A stretch of 7,631 nucleotides of DNA from an uncultured Clostridia bacterium (GTDB lineage: Bacteria > Bacillota > Clostridia > TANB77 > CAG-508): positions 1-7,631 of the forward strand of contig CAKPQY010000029.1 in NCBI GenBank assembly GCA_934179885.1. Direction: 5' to 3'. Shown here in pieces: positions 1-5,966 of the stretch; position 1 is the first letter of the stretch, and every line of letters begins with the position of its first letter. The notes below the pieces were generated by a model. The model searched no databases and was not told the DNA's origin. It saw nothing but the letters and a program-made list of their open reading frames with translations. A program made the position numbers and the translations under genes.

Positions 1-266
<266 letters not shown>

Positions 267-270
267 TTAT

Positions 271-296
271 TATTGCCTATATTTTATTCGGCAATA
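271..296 (-). promoter_or_regulatory. Inverted repeat at the gap transcription start
   Basis: TATTGCC (271-277) and GGCAATA (290-296) form a perfect 7-bp inverted repeat separated by 12 bp. It overlaps the predicted start point of the gap promoter. It could be an operator for a dimeric regulator, or a 5'-end hairpin that stabilises the mRNA. No U-run follows it on the minus strand, so it does not look like a terminator. Which role applies cannot be decided from this sequence. Confidence 0.45.
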
Positions 297-298
297 CA

Positions 299-327
299 AT
301 TCTATATCAAAAAAATATACTTTGCAA
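299..327 (-). promoter_or_regulatory. Probable sigma-A promoter of gap
   Basis: On the minus strand there is a -35 box TTGCAA (327-322), a 17-nt AT-rich spacer and a -10 box TAGAAT (304-299). Both hexamers are close to TTGACA/TATAAT and the spacing is ideal. Transcription would start near 291-294, giving a leader of about 75 nt before the gap ATG. The -35 box starts only about 11 bp after the GH15 stop codon, and no convincing intrinsic terminator lies between them, so some GH15 read-through into gap is possible. Confidence 0.7.
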
Positions 328-337
328 GTACTATTTA

Positions 338-2239
338 TTATTTTTCTCCATAAAGTTTTTCAAGAACAATTATAAACATTGCATGTGACCATCCAAGCCC
401 AATAACCCAGTTAGGTTTCAAAGTCTCATTATTAACTTGTTCTCCTAAAAAATAATGTTTTCCTACTGTTTTGATAACAAAATCAAAGCATTCTTTTGCC
501 TTTTTCTTTTCTCCTGTTTCCAAATAATATAATGTCATCCAAAGATTTGCAATAGGCCAAGGATTTCCATTCATATAATTGTCATTTTCAAACCTTTGAT
601 ATCCACCAGTATAAGTTCTTAAACTTAAGTTTATTCTTTCAACTGTATTTTGAACTTTCTTCTCTTTTGGTTTAAATACATTAAATGGTGTAACAGCTCC
701 TAAAATACTAATATCCATCCTTTTATCTTCTGGATTTCTTATATATGTTTTTCTTTCTTCATCATACATGTTTTTATTTATATATTTCTTTACTTCAAGT
801 TGTAGTTTTTCAATTTCTTTTCTAGATTTAGAAACCTTTTCTTCTTTTAATCTGTTATTTTCAAATTCAGAAACATCATTTCCTAAAACATCATATATTT
901 TTAACATACACTCAAATGCAGAATATATTGCTGATAAAGAATATAAATGGATATTTTCGCATTCTTCCCATAAATCATAGCTTACATGATATTTATTTGT
1001 TTGCTCAAGTATATCTGTTACATATCTTTTTAAGAAATCAACTGCCTTTTCACACATTTGTAAATTATCTTTTAAGAATTTTTCAGATTTAGTATATTTA
1101 TAATGTTCATATACACCATAAACTACACTTGCAGTTTCATCTACCTGATACCCCCAGCAAGGCGCTAATTTTCCATCTGTATAAAAACGTTGCTCCCACA
1201 TACCATTTTTACTTTGAGTTTTTTTGCAAAATACCTTATAAAACTTTTCTGTCTCCTTTTGCATTTTTAATATGTCCATAGCTCTTGTCATAAACACAGC
1301 ATCTCTTGGCCAGCAATATGCATATCTACCACATTTTGTGAAATTTTCATCAATTTCAGGTGATGCTATAATAGCCCCTGTTTCTGAATTTATTAATAAT
1401 GGAAATAACAAAATACTTCTTTTATAAATCTCATAAATTCTCTCTTCATACGCTGTCTCTGGTTCTTTCAATTTTAAACCATTATGGTCTTTTACATATT
1501 TTCTCCAATAAGATTTAGTATTTAAATATTCCTTTTCAAAATCTATTCTTTTAACCCTTTCAATTTCATCTTCTATATCTGATACATTATTATTTTCATC
1601 AATTAATACACATATTTGTAACTCTTTCTTTTCCCCAGGTTTTATATTTCCTATTTCATATGCAATTGAAGAATCTTTTGACATACCAATATAATCTTTA
1701 TCATAGATTTCTGTTCTTTTTATTGTATCTTTACTTCCATTTATTTGATGTTTAATTATATCTTTACCTTTTGCAAAAGTTGAAAAAGTAAAATCATGTG
1801 CATATTGCATCATTCCACCATCAACAATTTTGCAACCAACAAAATTATTTAAATCTGATAACAATTCAGAATGAATATAAAATTCCGTATTCAAATCTAT
1901 TGTACCATCATTTATAAAAACATATTTTTTTGATAATATATTTTCTTTAGTTAAAATATAATCTGTTTGAAGAATTTTCAAATTAAAATATGTATTTGTA
2001 ATTTCAGTATTCAATATATTTGTATCTGTATCATAATATTGCTTATAAACATTATTTATATCATCATGCAAATATATTAAATCAGACTCATTTACCTTTA
2101 CTCCTGTATGGAAGTAATTTATGTATTGTTTATTATCTTTACTTGGAAAATATATTCTTTGCATTTCTCCTTTGCTTGTAAAAGTTGCTATCATTTTTTT
2201 ATTTCCAATTATTGCTTCATTTAAATATTTGTTTTCCAT
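338..2239 (-). CDS. Glycoside hydrolase family 15 (glucoamylase-type) protein, cytoplasmic
   Basis: This 633-residue protein has the architecture of bacterial GH15 enzymes, inverting glucosidases that release glucose from alpha-glucans or oligosaccharides: an N-terminal beta-sandwich (about 1-250) and then an (alpha/alpha)6 barrel (about 265-630). Recognisable barrel motifs are GRYAYCWPRDA (304-314), MWEQRF (347-352), GYQVDET (363-369), YDLWEE (421-426, the general-acid Glu region), NPWPIANLW (559-567) and LGEQVN (598-603, with E600 as the likely general base). Both expected catalytic acids are therefore present. There is no signal peptide, so it should act inside the cell, for example on stored glycogen or imported maltodextrins; the exact substrate cannot be read. 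The ATG at 2239 is chosen because AAAGG at 2252-2248 sits 8 nt upstream. An in-frame GTG 12 codons earlier has no such site and would overlap the structured RNA. The gene lies between the RNA and the gap promoter, and its own promoter is not evident. Confidence 0.9.
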   Translation of the reverse strand: MENKYLNEAIIGNKKMIATFTSKGEMQRIYFPSKDNKQYINYFHTGVKVNESDLIYLHDDINNVYKQYYDTDTNILNTEITNTYFNLKILQTDYILTKENILSKKYVFINDGTIDLNTEFYIHSELLSDLNNFVGCKIVDGGMMQYAHDFTFSTFAKGKDIIKHQINGSKDTIKRTEIYDKDYIGMSKDSSIAYEIGNIKPGEKKELQICVLIDENNNVSDIEDEIERVKRIDFEKEYLNTKSYWRKYVKDHNGLKLKEPETAYEERIYEIYKRSILLFPLLINSETGAIIASPEIDENFTKCGRYAYCWPRDAVFMTRAMDILKMQKETEKFYKVFCKKTQSKNGMWEQRFYTDGKLAPCWGYQVDETASVVYGVYEHYKYTKSEKFLKDNLQMCEKAVDFLKRYVTDILEQTNKYHVSYDLWEECENIHLYSLSAIYSAFECMLKIYDVLGNDVSEFENNRLKEEKVSKSRKEIEKLQLEVKKYINKNMYDEERKTYIRNPEDKRMDISILGAVTPFNVFKPKEKKVQNTVERINLSLRTYTGGYQRFENDNYMNGNPWPIANLWMTLYYLETGEKKKAKECFDFVIKTVGKHYFLGEQVNNETLKPNWVIGLGWSHAMFIIVLEKLYGEK

Positions 2240-2247
2240 TATTGTTT

Positions 2248-2252
2248 CCTTT
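2248..2252 (-). promoter_or_regulatory. Ribosome binding site that fixes the GH15 start
   Basis: AAAGG, followed by A-rich sequence and the ATG at 2239-2237, gives an 8-nt spacer. It supports the shorter protein over the GTG start at 2275, whose 12 extra codons read through the region of the RNA's 5' arm. Confidence 0.65.
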
Positions 2253-2266
2253 CTTAAAAAAGAAGG

Positions 2267-2465
2267 ACAATTCACAGCTCAGCAAAACTTAAAGTCCGCG
2301 CAGGGTAATAGTTATTAATTAACCGAAGTCCTCGTGGGGACCGATGAATACTGTTAAATGCGTTAGCATTGTTACAGTATCATTGGGAAGGACTGAGTTA
2401 AATTAATAGCTCTTACCCGTTGCAGGACATCACTAATTTTAACAACTGTGAATTGTAACTTTTTT
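2267..2465 (+). ncRNA. Structured noncoding RNA (candidate raiA-type), opposite in strand to its neighbours
   Basis: This segment folds into one compact domain when read on the plus strand. P1 pairs 2267-2277 with 2446-2456 (11 perfect pairs). P2 pairs GUCC/GGAC (2294-2297 with 2425-2428), then GCGC with GUUGC, then GGGUAA (2303-2308) with UUACCC (2413-2418). P3 pairs 2311-2323 with 2397-2410 (13 pairs, one bulge). Inside are a short hairpin, GUCCU-CGUG-GGGAC (2328-2341), and a long hairpin, 2342-2385, with a GUUA loop at 2362-2365. CUCAG (2278-2282) can also pair with CUGAG (2393-2397) as a pseudoknot. The pairs U2312-G2409, U2332-G2337, G2343-U2384 and G2300-U2421 are wobbles on plus but would be A-C mismatches on minus, and I found no reverse case, so the RNA is plus-stranded. 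A U-run at 2460-2465 follows P1. No strong promoter is visible; a weak TTGTTT (2229) with CTTAAA (2253) is correctly placed. Size, pseudoknot and Clostridia host suggest the raiA class, from memory only. It is not 6S, tmRNA, RNase P or any riboswitch I recognise. Confidence 0.75.
2446..2465 (+). terminator. Possible 3' end of the structured RNA: closing-helix arm plus U-run
   Basis: The 3' arm of P1 (CTGTGAATTGT, 2446-2456) is followed by AAC and six T residues at 2460-2465. A stable helix followed by a U-run is what an intrinsic terminator needs, although here the paired arm is about 170 nt upstream rather than local. The U-run overlaps the stop codon of the beta-CASP nuclease gene (2464-2466, minus strand), so the two units abut tail to tail. 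Confidence 0.4.
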
Positions 2466-4113
2466 ATCCCTCGATTACATTCAAAATTTGTTTCTCTAAA
2501 TCTTTAATTTTCTCACTAATTCTAAACACATCTTCATCCTTTAAATTCTTATTATTCATATCTTCCTTAACAGCAGTTTCCATATCAAGTAACTCATCTT
2601 TTAATTTTTCAAGTCTATTTAATACCTCTATTCTAGTATTTACAGGCAATTTTCTATTCATCTTATGAGTTAATTTTACATCTTCTTCTGCATTAATTTC
2701 ATAAGTTTCACCATAATCAGGTATTGTAACAGGCAAACCTATTTCTTCTTGAATTTTTTGCTCTAACACTTCTTGTGATTCTTCTTCACCATGCACTAAA
2801 AATATTTGCTTTGGTTTCTTTCTAAATGAATATATGAAATTCATTAATCCATCTTGGTCTGCGTGTCCTGAATATCCTTCTAGATATTCAATTCTTGCAT
2901 TTACGGCTATTTCTTCACCAAATATTTTTACTTTTTTAGCTCCATTTACAATGCTATAACCTAATGTTCCTGGTGCTTGATATCCAACAAAAAGTATTGT
3001 TGAATTTGGATTCCATAAGTTGTGTTTTAAATGATGTTTTATTCTTCCTACTTCACACATACCACTTGCAGATATTATTATACATGGTTCTGGGTTCTCG
3101 TTTAAAGCTTTTGATTCATCTGCTGTTACTGTGAATTTTAGTCCCGGAAATTCTAGCGGATGGTCTCCTTTTTTCATTTCTTCTTGTGTTTCTTCATCGA
3201 ATAAATCCATATTTTCTTTGAATACTTCTGTTGCAGATATTGCTAAAGGACTATCTACGTATACTGGCACTTTCATTAAAGTTTCATATTTTCTCATAAA
3301 TTCTTCATCATTTTTTGTTTCTTTTATTTTATTTAATTCGTATAATATTTCTTGTGTTCTTCCAACTGCAAATGATGGAATTACAACTGTTCCTCTCTTA
3401 TCAATTGTTTCTGAAACAATATCTAAGAACATTTCTGCTTTTTCATCGTTTCTTTCATGTTTTCTGCTTCCATATGTTGATTCCATTACCAAATAGTCTG
3501 CATCTTCTATCATTGTTGGTTCACTTAATAATGGTATATCATTATTTCCTAAGTCACCAGTAAATACAGCTTTTGTTTGTTTTCCATTTTCATTTACCCA
3601 CAACTCAATAATACTAGAACCTAGCATATGTCCAGCATCATTAAATCTTACATGGATATTTGGTGTAATATCTATAATTTCATCATATTTTACAGGTTCA
3701 AAAATTTCTAAACATCTAGCAGCTTGCTCTGCAGTATATAGTGGTTCTCTTGGTTCTAGGCCTTTTCTCATTCTTTTTCTATTTTTCCACTCATTTTCCA
3801 TTTCTTGAATATGACCACTATCAGGCAACATTAATGCACATAAATCACAAGTTGCTTTGTGAGCATACACTTTATTTCTAAATCCTTCTTTATATAATTT
3901 AGGTATTCTTCCAGAATGGTCTATATGAGCATGTGTTAATAGCATGAAATCTATATCAGCTGGATTAAAATCAAACTCTTGAAAATTTTCTTCTTCCAAC
4001 TCTTTTTTACCTTGCCATAATCCACAGTCTACTAAAAATTTCTTTCCTGCTGCTTCTACTAAATAATTAGAACCTGTAACAGTTTTTGTTGCTCCTAAAA
4101 ATGTAATTTTCAT
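2464..4113 (-). CDS. Beta-CASP metallo-beta-lactamase nuclease (CPSF-73/TTHA0252-like), probable RNase
   Basis: This 549-residue cytoplasmic zinc-dependent nuclease belongs to the MBL-fold/beta-CASP family that includes Thermus TTHA0252 and eukaryotic CPSF-73; known members cut or degrade RNA. Zinc-site motifs are THAHIDH (60-66), GHMLGS (161-166) and FTGDLG (185-190). STYGSRKH (212-219) and PSFAVGRTQE (246-255) follow. The beta-CASP insert runs through PVYVDSPLA (283-291) and SASGMCEVGRIKHHLKH (348-364), which carries the motif-B histidine. GYSGHADQDGL (413-423) holds the motif-C histidine, and LVHGE (439-443) gives the last metal-associated histidine. All key residues are intact. After about 480 there is a charged helical tail of roughly 70 residues beyond the core, possibly for oligomerisation or partner binding. 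The THAHIDHSGRIP signature points away from RNase J, which has a different motif context. Start chosen at the ATG 4113, with GAGGAGGG 5 nt upstream; an upstream in-frame TTG at 4134 is rejected. The RNA target is unknown. Confidence 0.93.
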   Translation of the reverse strand: MKITFLGATKTVTGSNYLVEAAGKKFLVDCGLWQGKKELEEENFQEFDFNPADIDFMLLTHAHIDHSGRIPKLYKEGFRNKVYAHKATCDLCALMLPDSGHIQEMENEWKNRKRMRKGLEPREPLYTAEQAARCLEIFEPVKYDEIIDITPNIHVRFNDAGHMLGSSIIELWVNENGKQTKAVFTGDLGNNDIPLLSEPTMIEDADYLVMESTYGSRKHERNDEKAEMFLDIVSETIDKRGTVVIPSFAVGRTQEILYELNKIKETKNDEEFMRKYETLMKVPVYVDSPLAISATEVFKENMDLFDEETQEEMKKGDHPLEFPGLKFTVTADESKALNENPEPCIIISASGMCEVGRIKHHLKHNLWNPNSTILFVGYQAPGTLGYSIVNGAKKVKIFGEEIAVNARIEYLEGYSGHADQDGLMNFIYSFRKKPKQIFLVHGEEESQEVLEQKIQEEIGLPVTIPDYGETYEINAEEDVKLTHKMNRKLPVNTRIEVLNRLEKLKDELLDMETAVKEDMNNKNLKDEDVFRISEKIKDLEKQILNVIEG

Positions 4114-4118
4114 AAATT

Positions 4119-4125
4119 CCCTCCT
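4119..4125 (-). promoter_or_regulatory. Strong ribosome binding site of the beta-CASP nuclease gene
   Basis: AGGAGGG with a 5-nt spacer to the ATG at 4113-4111 decides the start. It lies only one base from the end of the palindromic element, so structure in that element could influence access of ribosomes to this site. Confidence 0.8.
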
Positions 4126-4126
4126 C

Positions 4127-4243
4127 GTGTCCAAAAGGGACGGTTACTTAATGTTTACAGAATTTATTTCATAAATTCTGTATAAGATATCCGTAACTCA
4201 TTTCATTCGAACGGCTATCTTAATTTTTGTCCATTTGGGACAC
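4127..4243. repeat. Palindromic element with terminal inverted repeats and two internal hairpins (REP/MITE-like)
   Basis: The ends GTGTCCAAAAGGGAC (4127-4141) and GTCCATTTGGGACAC (4229-4243) are inverted copies of each other, matching at 13 of 15 positions. Each end can also form a small GTCC/GGAC hairpin by itself. Between them lie a perfect 10-bp hairpin (4157-4166 with 4172-4181, 5-nt loop) and a second stem (4184-4194 with 4211-4221, one mismatch, 16-nt loop). There is no coding capacity. The element fills nearly the whole gap between the unknown gene and the nuclease gene, leaving 11 bp before the former's stop codon and 1 bp before the latter's SD. I see no clear target-site duplication. 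The GTGTCC-AAAA-GGGACGGTT motif resembles repeats I recall as dispersed in clostridial genomes, but only a genome search would show that. There is no U-run, so it is not a standard terminator. Confidence 0.6.
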
Positions 4244-4254
4244 ATCTTATTTTT

Positions 4255-5823
4255 TTAACACCATATTGGTACTTTTTTGTTTAACTTAATTTCCAAATCT
4301 TTTGGTTTTGATATTTGTATTTTTTCTTCAAAAATATTTTCATCAAATATTTGAACAAAATATTTATCTTTTTCCTTAGGTATTTTTAAATATGCATCTT
4401 CTAATTTGATTATTCTAACATTAAAAATATTTTTTAATATTTCATAATTTGTGTCTTTATCATTTGAAATTTTTTGAATAACTTTTAAATCTATTGCCTT
4501 ATCTATTACTGCTTTTGTTACTTCATTTATCTTTTTCTGTAATTCTTCTATTTTTTGTATAGTACTTTCATAATTATATGGTAATAATAAATAATATCTG
4601 AAATCATATATTATTTTTTCTATTTCTTGTTTTGTTTCTGCTTTATTAATATTGATTTTTATCATATCTAAAAATATTTTTTGTAATTGCATTTTGAATT
4701 TATCTAGTTCTTTTTCTACATCTTCCGCATCTAAAATTTTTAAATATTTATATTTTTTTTCAATTTCTTTTTTATATTTTACGAAATTCTGTGGATTTAT
4801 TAATTCATTTAGTTTTTCTAATTCATTAAAGTATTCTTCTCTTTCTTTTTCCATTATTTGTGATAATATTCTCATACTAAATATTTTATTTTCTAATGGT
4901 AATTTTTCATTTCTTTTTATATATTCTTCTTGTAATAAGTCTTTATTATTAATAATAGTATCTATTTCCTTAATTTTTTCTGTAATTTCAATTTTTTTAT
5001 TAGTAATATTTTCAACAAATAATTCTTTATCTTGAGTTTTGTTTAGCTCTTCTTCTATTTCTTCTTTTACCTTTAATAGATTTTCTTTTTCTATATTATT
5101 GAATTTTATACTTAATAATATTGAAATTTTTGATAATATATCTATAAATTTATTTTTATTTTCTTTGCCATATTTATTTTCTAATTCTTCTTTAAAAAGT
5201 TCAAAATAGTCAATTATAAATTCATTGTTCTTTATCCATTTATCTAAAAATTTATAACCTACTATTATTCTTAAATTTTGATATATTAAATTATGGTCTA
5301 TACTTTCAATCTCTTGTGGAATACTTGTCCATGAATATCCATTAAAGTCTCTTAATGGTTCTACTATATTAATGTTATTTCCTACATTTATAAGATCTGA
5401 TAATGTCTCATTTATTATAAAATATTCATCTTTTATTATCTTGTCTTTTTTTCCAATTTTGGCTATTGCATACAGTAATTTTCTTTCAATTGGATATGCT
5501 ATTATTTCTTTTTTGTCTTTATTTATTATATATGTTTTGTTATCTGGTATTTTGTTTTTTTCATCATTCATTTTTATTATTTTGATTGAATTGCAATAAT
5601 TTTTTATAATTTCTAAAATGTTTGATATGTATTCTTCTTTTGTTTCTACGTCTTTTTTTACTATTTCTAAATCTTTATATGCTGCTTCTATTTTATAAAA
5701 AATAGTTAAGAGAGTACTTTTTACGTTTTCGTCAATTTGCTTTTTTTCTAAAATTTTTTCTAGTTCATTGTTATAATCTTTTTTAACAATTTTCTCTAGC
5801 AAATTTTTTTTCTTTTGAATCAT
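4255..5823 (-). CDS. Hypothetical 522-residue coiled-coil-type cytoplasmic protein
   Basis: I do not recognise this protein. It is very rich in Lys, Glu, Ile and Asn. An N-terminal helical part (about 1-90) is followed by a segment that looks globular (about 95-240), with the least repetitive stretch at 155-197: EPLRDFNGYSW, then IPQEIESIDHNLIYQNLR, then IIVGYKFLDKWI. Residues about 245-460 are mostly long charged helices with heptad-like spacing, likely coiled coil. About 465-515 turns beta-like, and the chain ends VPIWC. There is no signal peptide, convincing membrane helix, nuclease motif or Walker motif. The ATG at 5823 has AAAGGAGAG ending 4 nt upstream, so the start is secure. The gene is even more AT-rich than its neighbours and is flanked on both sides by repeat-filled gaps. 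Position between ftsK and a nuclease gene gives no firm functional clue; a structural or scaffold role is only a guess. The long intact frame with a good RBS argues that it is real. Confidence 0.85.
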   Translation of the reverse strand: MIQKKKNLLEKIVKKDYNNELEKILEKKQIDENVKSTLLTIFYKIEAAYKDLEIVKKDVETKEEYISNILEIIKNYCNSIKIIKMNDEKNKIPDNKTYIINKDKKEIIAYPIERKLLYAIAKIGKKDKIIKDEYFIINETLSDLINVGNNINIVEPLRDFNGYSWTSIPQEIESIDHNLIYQNLRIIVGYKFLDKWIKNNEFIIDYFELFKEELENKYGKENKNKFIDILSKISILLSIKFNNIEKENLLKVKEEIEEELNKTQDKELFVENITNKKIEITEKIKEIDTIINNKDLLQEEYIKRNEKLPLENKIFSMRILSQIMEKEREEYFNELEKLNELINPQNFVKYKKEIEKKYKYLKILDAEDVEKELDKFKMQLQKIFLDMIKININKAETKQEIEKIIYDFRYYLLLPYNYESTIQKIEELQKKINEVTKAVIDKAIDLKVIQKISNDKDTNYEILKNIFNVRIIKLEDAYLKIPKEKDKYFVQIFDENIFEEKIQISKPKDLEIKLNKKVPIWC

Positions 5824-5846
5824 AATACTCTCCTTTCTATTTTTGA

Positions 5847-5906
5847 GGTTAGTGAAGTGGATATTGGTGAAGTGGAAGTTTGTTAAGTAGATGTTAGTGA
5901 AATAGA
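5847..5906. repeat. Four degenerate 15-bp tandem repeats
   Basis: Four contiguous units of exactly 15 bp run at 5847-5861, 5862-5876, 5877-5891 and 5892-5906. The plus-strand consensus is close to TRTTRGTGAAGTGGA, and the final GTGAAGTGGA part is best conserved. The array lies directly upstream of the RBS of the unknown gene, so on the minus strand it forms part of its leader. Confidence 0.75.
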
Positions 5907-5910
5907 TATT

Positions 5911-5966
5911 TAATTTCTAATTTCTAACCTCCAACTTCCAACCTCTAACCTCCAAACTCTAATTTT
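5911..5966. repeat. Eight 7-bp tandem repeats running into the ftsK stop codon
   Basis: Eight units in perfect 7-bp register from 5911 fit the plus-strand consensus YAAYYTC: TAATTTC, TAATTTC, TAACCTC, CAACTTC, CAACCTC, TAACCTC, CAAACTC and TAATTTT. The last units overlap the ftsK stop codon (TAG, 5961-5959, minus). CTAACCTC copies at 5924-5931 and 5945-5952 are complementary to GAGGTTAG at 5845-5852, and 5933-5939 is complementary to 5874-5880. The two arrays could therefore form one long imperfect hairpin. Confidence 0.75.

Noticed and set aside
2240..2275. GTG start giving a 645-residue GH15 protein
   Set aside because: The extra 12 residues have no ribosome binding site and read through the RNA's 5' arm, while the ATG at 2239 has AAAGG at good spacing.
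2240..2463. A minus-strand riboswitch controlling the GH15 gene
   Set aside because: Position just before the GH15 RBS and a T-run after the closing helix would suit this, but four helix pairs are G-U only on plus and become A-C on minus, and no known riboswitch core was recognised. The plus-strand reading is preferred.
2464..4113. RNase J
   Set aside because: Length is similar, but the THAHIDHSGRIP, SASGMCEVGR and GYSGHADQ motifs match the CPSF-73/TTHA0252 beta-CASP branch rather than the RNase J branch.
4114..4134. TTG start giving a 556-residue nuclease
   Set aside because: Those codons run through the SD sequence itself and into the palindromic element; the ATG at 4113 with AGGAGGG is clearly better.
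5845..5966. CRISPR array
   Set aside because: Units are only 15 and 7 bp, contiguous and degenerate, with no unique spacers of constant length.
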